From positions 1 through 64,000 of the forward strand of contig NZ_VDMO01000013.1 of the NCBI RefSeq assembly GCF_006335125.1: 64,000 bases of DNA, written 5' to 3'. This document shows, piece after piece, positions 8,532 through 20,329 of this stretch; the first letter of the stretch is position 1; each line of letters begins with the position of its first letter. The stretch comes from Deinococcus radiopugnans ATCC 19172 (GTDB lineage Bacteria > Deinococcota > Deinococci > Deinococcales > Deinococcaceae). The notes beneath the pieces are model-generated. The model ran no database searches, had not been told where the DNA came from, and saw only the letters and a program-made list of their open reading frames with translations. The translations under genes and the position numbers were made by a program.

Positions 8532-9473
8532 ATGCCGTCGTCTCTCTCCTTCACGTTGGAACCGCTGTCACTGATTGTTCCCGCCGTACGCGAGGCGCTG
8601 GAGACCAGCAGACTGAAGGAAGGCGCAGAGGTCACGCTGGAAGTTCCGGACCCCGACGCGGGCCTGGGCCTGTATGCCGGTGAGCTGGGAGCGGCGGGGC
8701 GTCATCGCCCCTGGAGTGTCTGGGTAGATCTGGCGGACGCGCTGGGCGCACACCTGCGGACGCCGGAGCGGGCGGGGCCGGGCCGGGTGCGCTTTGGCCT
8801 GGGCCTGCGCCCCTACGCTGCTGCCCCTGCCCCGGACGCGGAGGGTTATGGCGCAGACAGTGACTGGGCGCGGGTGGACAAGCTGGAAGACCCGGTGCTG
8901 CTGCTGACACTGGTGGAGGCGCTGCGGCGAATCGGTCCCCCGGCAGGCGGGCGCGTGCTGGCCCTGGGCGTGAACACCGGGCGTGAGTTGGACGCCCTGG
9001 CCCTGGCCTTTCCAGACCGGTCCTTTAAGGTGGTGGGGGTGGACAGCGACGCCTCGGCGCTGGGGCAGGCTCGGCGCAGGCACCCAGCGGGCAGGTTTGT
9101 GGAACTGGACGTGGCCTGCCTCCCCTCCGCTGAACTGGACCGTTTCGACGTGATTCTGGCCCTCAGCCTGTTGCAAAGTCCGGGGGTGCGCCGGGACGTG
9201 CTGCTTAAAGCGCTGTGCCGCCACCACCTGACCGAAACAGGCGGGCTGGTGCTGGGCTTTCCCAACGCCCGCTACCGCGACGGCACCCTGAGCTACGGCG
9301 CCCGCATGAAAAACTTCGCTCGCCCGGATCTGAGTCTGCTGTGCGCCGACGTGACCGACACCCGCCGCGATCTGCAAAAGCGCGGCTTTCAGGTTTTCGT
9401 GACGGGCAAATACGAGGTGCTGCTGACGGCCCTGCCGGTGGGGCAGAGGGTAGGGCAGAGGCTGGAACTGTAG
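8532..9473 (+). CDS. Predicted class I SAM-dependent methyltransferase
   Basis: A 313-aa cytoplasmic protein. Residues about 135-240 form a Rossmann-type methyltransferase core: motif I VLALGVNTGRELDAL near 140 (a degenerate G-x-G-x-G), the acidic VVGVDSDASAL at the end of strand 2, and a FDVILALSLLQ segment in the motif IV position. The N-terminal 120 residues match no domain I know. The substrate cannot be predicted. The motif I glycines are atypical, so activity is likely but not certain. A terminator follows. Confidence 0.75.
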   Translation: MPSSLSFTLEPLSLIVPAVREALETSRLKEGAEVTLEVPDPDAGLGLYAGELGAAGRHRPWSVWVDLADALGAHLRTPERAGPGRVRFGLGLRPYAAAPAPDAEGYGADSDWARVDKLEDPVLLLTLVEALRRIGPPAGGRVLALGVNTGRELDALALAFPDRSFKVVGVDSDASALGQARRRHPAGRFVELDVACLPSAELDRFDVILALSLLQSPGVRRDVLLKALCRHHLTETGGLVLGFPNARYRDGTLSYGARMKNFARPDLSLLCADVTDTRRDLQKRGFQVFVTGKYEVLLTALPVGQRVGQRLEL

Positions 9474-9526
9474 CCGTTCGTACCAGGCAATTCAGTCTGC
9501 CGAATACCTCAGTCTCACTCTCCTAT

Positions 9527-9549
9527 CACCCCGTCGGGGGGGTTTTTTT
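9527..9549 (+). terminator. Terminator after the methyltransferase gene
   Basis: A short CCCCG/CGGGG hairpin with a tight loop, followed by GGG and seven T. Confidence 0.65.
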
Positions 9550-9680
9550 GGTCAGCACTACGGCCCTTTATTTCTGATCCTGTGAAGAACCCGTCTGGAA
9601 CGGATTCCAGCGTCATCTTTAGATACTCATTATTCTCACGTCTTCTCGTATGGCCGTTTGCCTTCCAAATGATAGGCGGC

Positions 9681-9699
9681 CGTGTAAGCAACGTGTAAG
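9681..9699 (+). repeat. Tandem 8-bp direct repeat, 11-bp period
   Basis: CGTGTAAG occurs at 9681-9688 and again at 9692-9699, one helical turn apart, about 90 bases before the first surface-cluster gene. This spacing is typical of tandem binding sites for OmpR/PhoB-type regulators. The function is inferred only. Confidence 0.45.
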
Positions 9700-9789
9700 A
9701 AACAGATTTTTACCCTCAGTACAGGAAAAGAAGCCCTGCTGATCCGCCGCTCATCTCTTCACTGTGCCTTTAACTTCTTAGGAGTCCGC

Positions 9790-10296
9790 ATGAAATGTCA
9801 CCCGCCCACCCTGCTTATCACGCTGCTGCTCAGCGGCGCGGTCAGCGCACTCGCTCAGGGCAGCGAACCCATCAGCCTGAAACTGAGCATGCTGGCCGTG
9901 AAGACCATCAAGGTCGACGGCAAACCCACGGAGCAGCTCGTGCCCAACCCCGGCAGCGTCAACCCCGGCGACGTCATCAGACAGATGGTCAGCGTGAAGA
10001 ACGCCACCGCCAAGACGGTTCGCGATCTGCCGGTGCAGCTGCCCGTACCCAAGAACACCGAGTATCTGGCGCCCGAGAAAGGTCTGGACAGCACGAAAAT
10101 CATGTACTCCATCGATGGTGGCAAGACCTTCGCCGCCGCGCCCCTGAAAAAGACCATCACCGTGACCGAGAACGGCAAGTCCGTTCAGAAGGAGGTGGAG
10201 GTCAAGCCGGGCGAGTACAACGCCGTGCGCTGGATCGTGGCCGAACTGGCCCCCGGCAAATCGCTGGAGCTGGGCTACCGCATTCAGGTCAAGTAA
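9790..10296 (+). CDS. Small exported DUF11-like surface protein
   Basis: A 168-aa protein with a clear signal peptide (hydrophobic LLITLLLSGAVSALAQ, cleavage after about residue 22). It has one Ig-like/DUF11-type beta domain: a PGDVIRQMVSVKNATAKTV strand pair, then LPVPKNTEYL, and ending APGKSLELGYRIQVK, the usual 'average over time' closing strand of DUF11 repeats. Start ATG 9790 has AGGAG (9780-9784) in front. It opens a run of five exported proteins on the same strand, so a structural or chaperone role in the envelope is likely; nothing catalytic is visible. Confidence 0.8.
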   Translation: MKCHPPTLLITLLLSGAVSALAQGSEPISLKLSMLAVKTIKVDGKPTEQLVPNPGSVNPGDVIRQMVSVKNATAKTVRDLPVQLPVPKNTEYLAPEKGLDSTKIMYSIDGGKTFAAAPLKKTITVTENGKSVQKEVEVKPGEYNAVRWIVAELAPGKSLELGYRIQVK

Positions 10297-10377
10297 ATCG
10301 CACGCCCCACCATTTCCACATTCTCGATTCAAACATCTACTGGCCGCCAATGGCCAAAGCAAATAAGGAGAAGTCCT

Positions 10378-12528
10378 GTGAAAGTCAACCCCAAATTTCT
10401 GACCCTGATGGTGGCCCTGGCCGCCGGAACCGCTGCCGCTGCCGGAACGCCCTCGGGCACGGTGATCACCAACACTGCGACCGCCACCTTCACCGATCCC
10501 ACCACCAACGCGCCGGCCACGCCGGTCAATTCCAACACGGTCAGCACCACCGTACTGCCCAAACCCGATTTTGACATCGTGTACGTGAACGGCACTGACG
10601 GCACCACGGCCACGACGGACCCGCTGCCGACCGGTTACCAGGGCAATGTCCTGCCGGGTGCAGTGCTCGAAACGGCATACAAGGTGGTCAACCAGGGCAA
10701 CGTCGATGACTACGTCGTTCAGCTGGCGGCCAACACCAATGGCAGTCCCAGTGCACCGACCAGCGTCAAGTACTACCTTGATGCCAACAACGACGGCCTG
10801 CTGGGGGCCGTCGAGCGCGCTGCGGGCCCGGTGACGCAGGTGACCGTGCGTGTCGATAAGCTTGAAACCCAGCAGGACGAGGGCGTCGTCAGCATTATCC
10901 AGGTCATTGAAGTGCCTGCAAACGCTGCAGCCGGTGGCAGGTACGCGGCCAGCCCCCAGGGCACCGCCGACGTCTACACCGCGGGTGTGATTGCGCCGAA
11001 GACGGAAGCGGCCTCTGACCTCCAGTACAGCCGCGCCGTGATTTACACTCCCTCGATCTTCAACGGCGTGATCGACGGTGATCCGACGACGCCGGGCCAG
11101 CAGCCGCCCGCCACCACCGTGACGCCTCCCGGTAGCCCCACCACCGTTCCTGGTTACGTGGATCCCACTCGGCCCGGCACGAATATCGTGGCCGTCAACT
11201 TGGACAATCAGATTGCCTATCCCAAGGCCGATGCCAACAGCACCGCCGACACTGTGGTCTTTATCAACAGCCTGACCAACGGCGGCTCACTGACGGATAT
11301 CGTTCGCCTGTTCCCCACGGATACGACCGGACCAGGGGGCATTTCTCTGGCCACGCCCAGCGCCGGGGGGATCTTCACGCTGCCCAACGGCGTGATCGTG
11401 AGCTTTACTGACACCAACGGCAAGGCCTTGCCGGTCGACGCCAATGGTTATCCCCTGCTGACGGTCGCCCCTGGGCAAACGCTGGGTTACCGCACGGTGG
11501 TGACCTACCCTGATTTCGACAGTGACCCGGCCAACAACCCCGGTCCTGTGGTCATCATCGTGGGCGCAGACTCGGGCAACGACGGCGACGCGCTCAGCGA
11601 TGATGCCTCGACCAATACGGTTTTCCCTCCTCAGCTGCAGTTCGGCGACGCGACCTCCGCGCTGGGCACCACGCCCACCCCCAACCCTGTTCAGAGCGTT
11701 GTGCCAGGGGCGGCCGCCGGCACCGCGCCCGGCACGAGTACCGACAGCAGCGCGGTGTTCCCCATGGACCTGGCGAACCTGGGTGCGTACAGCGACAGCT
11801 ACACCCTGAAAGGAACCGTGGTGGTGCCCGTCATCGCCGCCGACAGCACCGTTTCCAACACGACGGTTAACGTTCGCTACTTCAGCGACAACAACGGCCA
11901 GCCGGGCACGGAGCTGCCCTTCACGACCAACCCTGACGGCACCCGCAGCTACACCACCGGCACGGCTATCGCCGATACGGAACTCAAGGTTTTCGCGGTT
12001 GTGGACATCCCGACCAACGCTCAGGCCACCACGGTCAACGGCGTGACCACCAACTTGGTTGTCCAGCAGACGGCCAAGGCGGTGTACAGCACCATCGTGC
12101 GTGAGGACAACAACGACGAGATCGCCGTGGGCCAGCCCAACGACAAGGGGGTTGTGCTGAGCAAGTCCGAACCTGCCTCGGCCCTGCCCGGTGCGCCCCT
12201 GAGCTACACCATCACGGCGAAGAACAACTACAACGCGGTGCTCAAGAACTTCTACGTGACCGAGTCCAACACCAACCCCAGCACCAACGTGTTCACCTGG
12301 ACGACCTTCAGCTCCGTCACGGCCACCAAGACCTTCACGGCCGGCGCGGTGCTGTACCGCTTCAACGGCGGCACTTGGCAGACCAGCGCCGTACCAACGG
12401 TGGCCGCGAGCGCGGTGACTAGCGTGGACGTCGGTGTGGACACCAACGGCAACGGCACGGTGGATGCCAACGACGCCTTCCCCGCGCAGGGCGGCCTGAC
12501 CCTCATCTTCCAGGTCATCGTCAAGTAA
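10378..12528 (+). CDS. Exported DUF11-repeat surface protein (716 aa)
   Basis: The signal peptide ends at about residue 22 (LMVALAAGTAAAA). The mature protein begins with GTVITNTATATFTDP, nearly the same as the start of the next gene's product ([15 protein letters not shown]). It continues as several Ig-like repeats, each with NQGNVDDY- or NLGAYSDSY-type 'N-x-G' turns and strands ending in VFAVVDIPTNA- or LTLIFQVIVK-type segments. Asp-rich DANNDG, DTNGNGTVDAND and DNNGQPG stretches look like calcium-binding loops. There is no cell-wall sorting motif, as expected for a diderm. GTG 10378 is supported by AAGGAG at 10365-10370. A hairpin follows the stop at 12540. Confidence 0.85.
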   Translation: MKVNPKFLTLMVALAAGTAAAAGTPSGTVITNTATATFTDPTTNAPATPVNSNTVSTTVLPKPDFDIVYVNGTDGTTATTDPLPTGYQGNVLPGAVLETAYKVVNQGNVDDYVVQLAANTNGSPSAPTSVKYYLDANNDGLLGAVERAAGPVTQVTVRVDKLETQQDEGVVSIIQVIEVPANAAAGGRYAASPQGTADVYTAGVIAPKTEAASDLQYSRAVIYTPSIFNGVIDGDPTTPGQQPPATTVTPPGSPTTVPGYVDPTRPGTNIVAVNLDNQIAYPKADANSTADTVVFINSLTNGGSLTDIVRLFPTDTTGPGGISLATPSAGGIFTLPNGVIVSFTDTNGKALPVDANGYPLLTVAPGQTLGYRTVVTYPDFDSDPANNPGPVVIIVGADSGNDGDALSDDASTNTVFPPQLQFGDATSALGTTPTPNPVQSVVPGAAAGTAPGTSTDSSAVFPMDLANLGAYSDSYTLKGTVVVPVIAADSTVSNTTVNVRYFSDNNGQPGTELPFTTNPDGTRSYTTGTAIADTELKVFAVVDIPTNAQATTVNGVTTNLVVQQTAKAVYSTIVREDNNDEIAVGQPNDKGVVLSKSEPASALPGAPLSYTITAKNNYNAVLKNFYVTESNTNPSTNVFTWTTFSSVTATKTFTAGAVLYRFNGGTWQTSAVPTVAASAVTSVDVGVDTNGNGTVDANDAFPAQGGLTLIFQVIVK

Positions 12529-12539
12529 ACCTCACCCAT

Positions 12540-12572
12540 GCGCGCCCTGCCTTCTGTGTGGGGCGCGCTTTC
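12540..12572 (+). terminator. Hairpin with short T-tract after the 716-aa protein gene
   Basis: GCGCGCCC (12540-12547) pairs with GGGCGCGC (12561-12568), followed by TTTCTC. It may be a partial terminator that separates the two smaller genes from the three large ones downstream. Confidence 0.5.
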
Positions 12573-12692
12573 TCGCAATGCTCCCGCCAAAACCTATCCA
12601 CAACACCAGAACTTTTTTTGCTCCAGCGCCTGTTTTGACTCCACGCACATTTTCGTGCGCAGCGCCCCTCCCGCCCACTCAAGGAGAACTCT

Positions 12693-15491
12693 GTGACCCG
12701 CTCCCGTTTCGTCCTTCCCGCGTTGCTGCTGGGTCTGCTGCTGCCCGGCGCACACGCTGGCGCCCAGACACTCACGCCCGCCGGCACGGTGATCACCAAC
12801 CAGGCGCAGGCCGAGTTCCTGTCTCCCCCCACCGGCCAGCCCACCGTGGTGCGGTCCAACGTCGTGCAGACCACCGTTGCCGCTGTGTGTGCGGTCAGTG
12901 TGACCCCCGACGGCACGGTGGCCCAGCCCGGCCAGAGCGCGGCCCTGCTGCCCGGCGAAGCGGCGACGTTCGTCTACAAGATCGTCAACGCGGGCAACGC
13001 CACCTCTACCTTCGGCGTCTCCGCCCGGACGGAGGCAGGCGGCATCTCCACCCCTGGATTGAAGCTGGTGCGTGACCTGAACGGCAATGGCAAGGCCGAC
13101 ACAAACGAGCCGGAGATCAGCAGCGTCACGCTGGACGCCGACAGGACGGCGGATGTGCTGCTGCTGGTGGAAGCGATCAGCGCTGGAGACGCCTTCGTGA
13201 ATCTGGTGGCCGGATGCGCGGGCGGCCAGAGCGACAGCAACAACGTGAGCGTGGTGCGAATCAGCCCGCCCCCCGCCCTCTCCGTGAGCAAGAGCTTTAG
13301 CCCCGCGCTGCTGCGCCCCGGCGCGGAAACCACCGTGACGGTCAAGACCACCAACGGCGGCCAGGGCCAGAGCCGCGAGGTCATCCTGACTGACCTCCTG
13401 ACCGCGCAACTCGCGCAGGGTCTGAGCTTCGTGGCGGGCAGCGCCAGCAGCAACGCGGGCACGCTGGAATACACCGAGGACGGCACGGTCTGGACCGCCA
13501 TCCCCGGAACTGTGGTGCGCGGCGTGCGCGTGCGCGTGCCCAGTCTGGCCCCCGGCGCGGACCTGACCCTGACCTTCAGGATGCGCGCGGGCGCCAGCGC
13601 CGAGAACAAGGTCATCCCCAACACCGCCACCGTCCTGACCGGCAAGCAGACCGTGAGTGATACGGCGAGAGTTGATGTGCGTTACCAGCCCGCCGTGGCG
13701 ATTGGCCCACAAGGCAACCCTGAAGCCCCCGAAGGCACCGCCGCAGACCGCCAGAGCCGGGTGCTGGCCGTGCTGGGGCAACCCGTCTGCTTTGACCACA
13801 CCGCAAAAAATACGGGTGACGTGAAGGATGCCTTTACCCTGAGCGTGGGCTATCCCACGGGCAGGGCCACCGCTGTTTTTTACGGCGAAGGCGGCCAGCC
13901 CCTCGCGCAGCCCCTGCTGCTGGACGCGGGCCAGAGCGCCCCCGTGCGGGTGTGCTACAGCGCCAACCAGACCGGGCCGCTGGATGCCCTGATCACCATC
14001 AGGGGGGAGCGGGGGACCAGCAACGCCACCAGCGACGCGGTGGACAGTGTGGAAGGCGGCCTGCCCGAACTGGTCAAGTCCTCCGTGGCAACGGCTCAGG
14101 ACGGCCAGACCGCGGTGACCCTGCCCGCCGGGGCGACGGTGGCGACAGGCGACACCATCACCTACCGCCTCATGGTCCGCAATCCCTACACCCGCCCGCT
14201 GACCGGCGTGGTGGTGTCCGACAAGCTGACCGCCCACCTGGACTTCGTGAGCGCCACGGACGGCGGCCTCAGCACCGGCGCGGAAGGCGCGCAGACCGTG
14301 CAGTGGACCCTGGAAACGCTGGCCCCCAATGAAACGCGCGTGCTGACCGTGGTTACGAGGGTCAGCCCCCGTGCGGTGGACGGCGAGGCCCTCAAGAACA
14401 TCTTCCAGATGGTCAGCACCCAGACGCCTGATTCCCTGAGCAGCAACGAGGTCATGACCCCGGTGTGGACTGCTAAGCTGGCCGTGAACAAGGACGTGAA
14501 CGCCACCGAGGTGACCGTCGGTGACCGTCTGAGCTACACCCTGACCGTCACCAACAAATCGGCCACCACCTCGATCATCGACGCGCGCATCAAGGACACG
14601 CCCGCAAAGGGCCTGAGCTACATCCCCGGCAGCAGCCGGCTGGGCGGCCAACCCCTAGCCGATCCGCAGATCAAGGACGGTGTGCTGACCTGGAGCGTGG
14701 CGGAACTGCCCGCCGGGGTGCCGGTCACGCTGACCTACGACACCCGCGTCACGGCTGATGCTGCCGGGGAACTGGTGAATACCGTGGAGGTCAGTGGCGT
14801 CGGGGCCGGCGGCGTGGCCCGCGCCATCGCCAGCAACCAGGCCGTGGCCACTGTCAAGCTGAGGCTGGGCCTGTTCGCGCCGCTGTCGGACATCCTGGGC
14901 GTGGTGTACGTGGACCGCAACCGTGACGGGCGCTATCAGGAAGGGCTGGACACCCCGCTGCCGCGCGCCCGCGTGCTGCTGGCCGGGGGGCGCCAGACCC
15001 TGACCGATCCACAGGGCCGCTACAGCTTCGCCAACGTCGTCAATGGAACGCAGGCGCTGCGACTGGACCCCCTGACCACACCCTACCCGCCGCTGCCGGT
15101 GCCGCGCGACGGCGGCCTGAGCGGCACCCAGACGGTGTTCGTCAATGGCCTGACAGGCGTGGACTTCCCGCTGGCCCCGCTGGGCGGCGAGATTGCGGCG
15201 CTGCGCCGCACCACGCTTACGGTCACGCAGGGCGACACCGTCGTGACGCTGGAAAAGGCCGTCTATGCGGTGGAGGACGGCTACGTGGTCACACTGGACA
15301 TCCAGTCGCCGCGCGTGCTGGAAGGCGTGGAGCTGCTGGACCCGCTGCCCGCCGGGGCCACCTTGAAAGACGGACGCAAGACGCTGCCCGCTAGCCTGCC
15401 TGCGGGTGAAACGAACCTCACCTACCGCTTTGCCTGGAACGGCGAGCCGCGCGCGGCCACCACCGATCCCACGCTGAGCTGGAGGAACTGA
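12693..15491 (+). CDS. Exported DUF11/SdrD-B-like surface protein (932 aa)
   Basis: A signal peptide ([15 protein letters not shown]) is followed by [12 protein letters not shown], the entry motif shared with the preceding protein. At least five Ig-like repeats follow. Several have classic DUF11 wording: [40 protein letters not shown], and [17 protein letters not shown] with a closing LTYDTRV strand. Residues about 735-800 form an SdrD-B/carboxypeptidase-regulatory-like domain ([22 protein letters not shown]...[12 protein letters not shown]). GTG 12693 has AAGGAG in front. It ends six bases before the 1610-aa gene and is likely translated with it. A role in envelope architecture or adhesion is inferred from context. 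Confidence 0.85.
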   Translation: MTRSRFVLPALLLGLLLPGAHAGAQTLTPAGTVITNQAQAEFLSPPTGQPTVVRSNVVQTTVAAVCAVSVTPDGTVAQPGQSAALLPGEAATFVYKIVNAGNATSTFGVSARTEAGGISTPGLKLVRDLNGNGKADTNEPEISSVTLDADRTADVLLLVEAISAGDAFVNLVAGCAGGQSDSNNVSVVRISPPPALSVSKSFSPALLRPGAETTVTVKTTNGGQGQSREVILTDLLTAQLAQGLSFVAGSASSNAGTLEYTEDGTVWTAIPGTVVRGVRVRVPSLAPGADLTLTFRMRAGASAENKVIPNTATVLTGKQTVSDTARVDVRYQPAVAIGPQGNPEAPEGTAADRQSRVLAVLGQPVCFDHTAKNTGDVKDAFTLSVGYPTGRATAVFYGEGGQPLAQPLLLDAGQSAPVRVCYSANQTGPLDALITIRGERGTSNATSDAVDSVEGGLPELVKSSVATAQDGQTAVTLPAGATVATGDTITYRLMVRNPYTRPLTGVVVSDKLTAHLDFVSATDGGLSTGAEGAQTVQWTLETLAPNETRVLTVVTRVSPRAVDGEALKNIFQMVSTQTPDSLSSNEVMTPVWTAKLAVNKDVNATEVTVGDRLSYTLTVTNKSATTSIIDARIKDTPAKGLSYIPGSSRLGGQPLADPQIKDGVLTWSVAELPAGVPVTLTYDTRVTADAAGELVNTVEVSGVGAGGVARAIASNQAVATVKLRLGLFAPLSDILGVVYVDRNRDGRYQEGLDTPLPRARVLLAGGRQTLTDPQGRYSFANVVNGTQALRLDPLTTPYPPLPVPRDGGLSGTQTVFVNGLTGVDFPLAPLGGEIAALRRTTLTVTQGDTVVTLEKAVYAVEDGYVVTLDIQSPRVLEGVELLDPLPAGATLKDGRKTLPASLPAGETNLTYRFAWNGEPRAATTDPTLSWRN

Positions 15492-15496
15492 CTACC

Positions 15497-18400
15497 GTGA
15501 AGAGCCACCGACACAATCTGCACCGCCTCGCCCTGTCCCTGACGGCCCTGCTGGCTGTGGGCGCGGGCGCGAACGCGCGGGCCACTGGCACCGGGATCGA
15601 CACCAGCCTGCCCCTGACCAGCGTGGGTGATGCGCTGGCCTGGACCGTGGGCGACCAGACCCTGACCCTGGACGTGCCGGTGACGGGGGCGGTGCGCCTG
15701 GAGCTGTACAGCCCCCGGGTGGACCCGTCCGACTACCGCAACAGCGACGCCTATTACGGCGACGAGCAGTACGATCAGGGCGCGGCGCCGGTGTCCACCA
15801 CCTTCAGCGTGCTGGACAGCGCGGGCCGGACGATGGTCAGCCGCACCTTCACGCCCGGCCAACACGGCTGGGAAACGCTGCTGGACCAGACGCTGCCCGC
15901 CGGGAAATACACCCTGCGCGCCGTCACGCAGGGCAACGGCAAGAACACCTTCGCCATTCGGCTGGCCGGGGTCAGCGCCGCTGTCAGTGCGGACCGCCTG
16001 ACCGTCAATGTGCATTCGCAGGCGTGGGTGCCGGCCATCAACATCAGCACCGACGGCGGACCGTACAGCCTGAAGATGTACGACGGCGACGGCCCGGACG
16101 AGCTGGAAGCCCGCGTGATCGACGCGGCCACCGGGTACTCCGTACCGCTGCCGATCAGCCGCAACCTGGGCGAGGTGGAACTGCCGTTGCCCATGCGCGC
16201 CGGGAAATACGTGATCGAACTGCGCCAGCCTGCAACCGCGAAGCAGTACAGCAACGCGGTGGGCTTCAGCCTGGTGCGTGCGGGCAAACCGGCACCCATT
16301 GCGGTGGGCGCGGTGGACCAGACCGGCCTGCTGCGCGTGAGCGCCACGCTGGTGCTGCCCGGTCTGCGCCAGCGTGGCACCGCCGACGTGACCGTAGGCG
16401 AGCAGCCCCTGAGTGTGGACGGACAGGCCGAGACCCGCGTGGCTGCCGGAACCTACCCCATCCGCGTCGGCGCAGTCGCTGGCGCACAGGTGGAGGTCAC
16501 CCCCAGCGTGAGCGTGCCGCGCGGCGGCGTGGCGGAGGCCACGGTGGAAGTTCGCCCGCAGGTGGCCCTGACCCTGGAGAGCGACAAGCCCGAAGTCTGC
16601 GTGGGCGACACGGTGACCTTTACTGCCCGCGCAACGACCGACTTTGCCGGCGCACTTCCCATGACCCTGGCACTGGCAGGAGACCCCGATGAGGAGTCTG
16701 CGGGCGAACTGGACTTCGGAGGCGGCGGACGCACGCTGGAAGGAACCTTCAGTCGCAGGAGCAATGGGATCCAGCAGCTTGGCGGGGTCGCGACACGCGC
16801 CGGACCTCTGACGGTCATCGCCACGTTGGGTCCGTGGGGTCTGCAGCGGCGTATGACGGTCAGCGTCAGGGCTGACTCTACCCCGTTGCAACTGACCCGT
16901 TCGCCGCTGGCCGACACGCCCGTCGGCCAGGAAGCAACGGTCACGCTGACCCTGAAAAATACGGCCGATGTGACGGTCCCCTACACCCTCAGTGACACTC
17001 CCGGCGTGGGTCTGGAGGCGCTGGACCCCACCGCGTTCAGCGGAGAACTCCAGAGCGGCGAAACGAGAACCCTGAGCTACCGCGTGCGCGTGACGGCTGC
17101 GGGCATGGCGACCCTGAATGCCACGCTGGACACGCCCGCCTGTTCGCGCCCGCAGGCCGTGATGGGACGGCTGATGGCCGCTGAACCCGCTCCGGCGCCC
17201 GTACCCGAAGCCGTGCCTGCCCCGGCGGTGACCAGATCGGTCACGCGCACGAGCGTCGTCAGCCTGCCCTTCGACGCCCCGGCCCAGGCCCGCGAGGTGA
17301 TCATCGCGCACGCCGTCCCTGCGGGCGCCACCTTTGTTCCAGGCAGCAGCCGCCTGAACGGGCAGGCCACTGCCGATCCGCGCCGTGGGGCCAGCGGTGC
17401 GCTGTACTGGACGCTGCCGGGCCACGCCGCTGGCACGGTCCTGCGCGGCAGCCTCACCTACACCCTGACCCATGAGGGCGCGTTGCCCGAACTGCCGGCG
17501 CCCGCGTTGCTCGCCCGTTATGCCGGAGACCGGAGCGAGGTCCTCCAGGGGCAGATCAACGATGCCGACCTGAAGGGCGCCATTGCCCTGAGTGCCGCCG
17601 GGCAGCTCAGCGAGAACGAGGGGGCCATCAAGCTCCCGCTCCAGGGCAGCGACGTGCGCATCCGGGACCGCATCAGCGTGGTGGTGGAAGTGGCGGTGGG
17701 CGAGGTGGGCGAACTGCGGGTCAACGGCAAGCCCATCGGCAGTGACCGCATCGGCCAGACCACCGACGACGGCCCGCGCGGCGTGACCCGTCTGGTGTAC
17801 GTGGGCGTGCCGCTGACGCCCGGCCCCAACATTCTGACCTTCGCCGGGCAGAGCATCACGGTCAACCGCGTGGGACCCACGGCGAAGGTGGAGGTCCTGC
17901 CCGAAACCCTGGTGGCCGACGGCAGCACGCCGCTGCGCCTGAAGGTTCGCGCGCTGGATGCTTTTGGCCGCCTATCCTCGCAGTCGTCGGTGACGCTGCG
18001 CTCCAACCTGGAGCCGCGCACCCCCGACGCCAACCCCACGGAAGCCGACTATCAGTTGCGGCTGGTAGACGGTGAGGGCGTGCTGGAACTGCAGCCGCAG
18101 GCGTCGCCTGGCACCCTGAAACTGGACGTCCTGCAAGGCGCGGACGTGATCCGCCAGAGTTTCGCCGTCACGCCCGGCGGGGGCCGCGTGGGCGTGGGCA
18201 TGGTCAGTGCCACGCTGGGTCTGGACGGCAGCCTCAACCTGAGTGACGATCTGAAAGTGCAGGCCCGCGCCAGCTACGAGGGACCGCTGGCCGGAGGCAA
18301 ACTCTACGTGGCCGCCGACAAGGACGGCCTGCCCAGCGAGCGCGACACCCTGCGGCGCTACAGCCTGTTCGGCGACAGCAGCGTGGAAAGCGTGCCGCTC

Positions 18401-20329
18401 CAGGGCAGTGACCCGGTGGCCGTGGAATACGATCACCCGGCCTTCCACGCGCAGTATCGCCGCGCGCCGCTGCCCATCGACGTGCTGCCGGTAGGCGAGC
18501 AGTTCACGGCCCTGAGTGCGAATGGTAAAAGCAACCCCTCAGTGTCCGGCTTCGTGGCCCTGGTGCCCGAGGCCCGGGTCACCGATGAGCGCGTCCTGCC
18601 CGAGGGCACCCGCATCCTGCGCCTGAAGAATGGGGAGATCAGTCTGGGCAGCGAGACGCTGGACGTGGTCACGCTGGAACAGGACACCGGCAAGGAACTG
18701 GGCCGCGTTCGGCTGGTCCGCAACGTGGATTATCAACTGGACCGCGCCACCGGAATCGTCACCCTGACCCGTGCGCTGGACCGGGTGGACCCCACATTGA
18801 ATGACGTGGTGGTGCTGGCCTCCTACCGCCTGGAAAACGAGAACTCCCAGCGCAAACTGGCCTACGGCGTGCAGGCCGGATACGCTGGCAAGACCTACAG
18901 CGTGGGCGTGGCCGCCGTCAGCCTGGACAGCCGCTTCACCTTTGGCGCGCGTGCCCGCTACGCCAATGGAGAGACCCGCGCCGACGGTCTGCTGGCGTAT
19001 TCGGGCGGGATGCAGGCCAGTCTGGATGCCAGCACCAAATTCGGCGGCCGTGGCCTGACCGGGGGAAACCTGGGTTTCAAGGTGCGCTACCAGAGTGCGG
19101 GCTACGCCGGACTGGCCCCCTTCGCGCCGGGCCTGAACGTCAGCGGCAGCTACGACGCCAAAGTCGCCCAGAATGTCCGCGTGCTGGTAGACGGCGAGTA
19201 CCACCGCACACCCACGGCCACGGAACCTACGCAGGGTGGCAGCGTGTCGGCCCGCGCGGATGTCGCGCTGTCGCCCTTCAGCGTGGGCGGCGGCCTCAAG
19301 GTGGGCTTCGGCGATCAGCGGGGCCTGAGCGGCATTGCCAGCGCCGGCTACCACCGCGCCCCGCTGGACGTGGACGTGGTGCACACCCAGCCCTTCAGCG
19401 GGGCGCAGAAAGCGGAAACCAACTTAGGCGTGCGCTACCGCCTCGGCAAGGTCACGCTGGGCGTCACCGACAAGGTGACCTGGGGCGTGGGCCAGACCGC
19501 TGGCCTGACGCTGGACAGCATGCTGGGCCGCACCAACTACGCGGTGGCCTATGACCTGCCCACGGCGGGCGGTCAGGGCAACCGCGCCCGCTTCGGCGTG
19601 ACCACCACCCTGCCCCTGAACGCGCGCACCTCGCTGGGGCTGCGGGGCAGCGCCGTGTACGACATCGCAGCCAGCAAGACCGAACTCGGCGCAGGCGCGG
19701 ACCTGAACTACAAGACCGAGACGGTCAGCGCCACCGCCGGAACCGATCTGGTCCTAAACGACAAGGGCTTCGGCGTGGTCATCCGTGCGGGCGTCGCTGG
19801 ACAACTCACGCCGAGGCTGACCCTCAGCGCCGACAGTCTGGCCGAATTCGGTGCGGGCAAGGGTGGCCTGCGCGCTGCCGTGGGCTACGCTTACCGCAAC
19901 AGCGCCTTCAACAGCCTGGGGACCCTGCGTTACGTCAACGGCAGCCTGGCCGGAAACAAGCCCGAACTGAGCGGCAACCTGAGCGCCGAGTACCGTCAGC
20001 CCCGCTGGGCCGTGCGTGGCGGCGTGGATACCCGCACATTGCTGAACGATCCGGGCAGCTTCACCGCGCAGGCGGCGCTGGGCGGCACAGCGTACCTGGG
20101 CGAGCGCTTCGGCGTGGGCGCGTGGGGCCGCGTGCTGACGCAGCCCAGCACCGGCACAACGCAGGCGGGCTATGGCCTGGAAGCCAGCGTGCGCGCCCTG
20201 CCTGGCACCTGGCTGACCGCCGGGTACAACCTGGCCGGCTTCGAGGGCATCGGCAATCAATACTCCAAAAAGGGAGCTTACGTGCGGCTTGATTTGACTG
20301 TGGATGAAACGATTGGAGATAGACGATGA
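15497..20329 (+). CDS. Large outer-membrane beta-barrel protein with Ig-like ectodomains (1610 aa)
   Basis: GTG 15497 is preceded by GGAGG (15481-15485). There is a signal peptide to about residue 28. Residues about 40-560 are Ig/DUF11-like domains, including a [16 protein letters not shown] repeat also present in the upstream protein and a P/A-rich linker ([17 protein letters not shown]). Residues about 795-890 look like an invasin-type Ig domain ([20 protein letters not shown]). From about 910 to the end are alternating beta strands with G-x-aromatic hairpins, ending [12 protein letters not shown], which fits an outer-membrane barrel. A segment near 1090 ([17 protein letters not shown]) resembles strand repeats of large SprA-like barrels. 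It overlaps the next gene by four bases (ATGA). A surface export or anchoring function is an inference. Confidence 0.8.
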   Translation: MKSHRHNLHRLALSLTALLAVGAGANARATGTGIDTSLPLTSVGDALAWTVGDQTLTLDVPVTGAVRLELYSPRVDPSDYRNSDAYYGDEQYDQGAAPVSTTFSVLDSAGRTMVSRTFTPGQHGWETLLDQTLPAGKYTLRAVTQGNGKNTFAIRLAGVSAAVSADRLTVNVHSQAWVPAINISTDGGPYSLKMYDGDGPDELEARVIDAATGYSVPLPISRNLGEVELPLPMRAGKYVIELRQPATAKQYSNAVGFSLVRAGKPAPIAVGAVDQTGLLRVSATLVLPGLRQRGTADVTVGEQPLSVDGQAETRVAAGTYPIRVGAVAGAQVEVTPSVSVPRGGVAEATVEVRPQVALTLESDKPEVCVGDTVTFTARATTDFAGALPMTLALAGDPDEESAGELDFGGGGRTLEGTFSRRSNGIQQLGGVATRAGPLTVIATLGPWGLQRRMTVSVRADSTPLQLTRSPLADTPVGQEATVTLTLKNTADVTVPYTLSDTPGVGLEALDPTAFSGELQSGETRTLSYRVRVTAAGMATLNATLDTPACSRPQAVMGRLMAAEPAPAPVPEAVPAPAVTRSVTRTSVVSLPFDAPAQAREVIIAHAVPAGATFVPGSSRLNGQATADPRRGASGALYWTLPGHAAGTVLRGSLTYTLTHEGALPELPAPALLARYAGDRSEVLQGQINDADLKGAIALSAAGQLSENEGAIKLPLQGSDVRIRDRISVVVEVAVGEVGELRVNGKPIGSDRIGQTTDDGPRGVTRLVYVGVPLTPGPNILTFAGQSITVNRVGPTAKVEVLPETLVADGSTPLRLKVRALDAFGRLSSQSSVTLRSNLEPRTPDANPTEADYQLRLVDGEGVLELQPQASPGTLKLDVLQGADVIRQSFAVTPGGGRVGVGMVSATLGLDGSLNLSDDLKVQARASYEGPLAGGKLYVAADKDGLPSERDTLRRYSLFGDSSVESVPLQGSDPVAVEYDHPAFHAQYRRAPLPIDVLPVGEQFTALSANGKSNPSVSGFVALVPEARVTDERVLPEGTRILRLKNGEISLGSETLDVVTLEQDTGKELGRVRLVRNVDYQLDRATGIVTLTRALDRVDPTLNDVVVLASYRLENENSQRKLAYGVQAGYAGKTYSVGVAAVSLDSRFTFGARARYANGETRADGLLAYSGGMQASLDASTKFGGRGLTGGNLGFKVRYQSAGYAGLAPFAPGLNVSGSYDAKVAQNVRVLVDGEYHRTPTATEPTQGGSVSARADVALSPFSVGGGLKVGFGDQRGLSGIASAGYHRAPLDVDVVHTQPFSGAQKAETNLGVRYRLGKVTLGVTDKVTWGVGQTAGLTLDSMLGRTNYAVAYDLPTAGGQGNRARFGVTTTLPLNARTSLGLRGSAVYDIAASKTELGAGADLNYKTETVSATAGTDLVLNDKGFGVVIRAGVAGQLTPRLTLSADSLAEFGAGKGGLRAAVGYAYRNSAFNSLGTLRYVNGSLAGNKPELSGNLSAEYRQPRWAVRGGVDTRTLLNDPGSFTAQAALGGTAYLGERFGVGAWGRVLTQPSTGTTQAGYGLEASVRALPGTWLTAGYNLAGFEGIGNQYSKKGAYVRLDLTVDETIGDRR

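Larger units (their letters stand above)
9474..9789 (+). other. Intergenic region upstream of the surface-protein cluster
   Basis: These 316 bases contain a terminator (9527-9549), a CTGGAA-N4-TTCCAG palindrome (9595-9610), an inverted repeat around 9654-9683, an 8-bp direct repeat (9681-9699), and the leader of the gene at 9790. No gene and no convincing -35/-10 pair were found. Confidence 0.55.

Noticed and set aside
12594..14651. 685-codon minus-strand frame
   Set aside because: Shadow of the 932-aa DUF11 gene; no start signal or recognisable domain.
15422..17473. 683-codon minus-strand frame
   Set aside because: Shadow of the 1610-aa surface gene; Arg/Gly/His-rich low-complexity translation with no domain.
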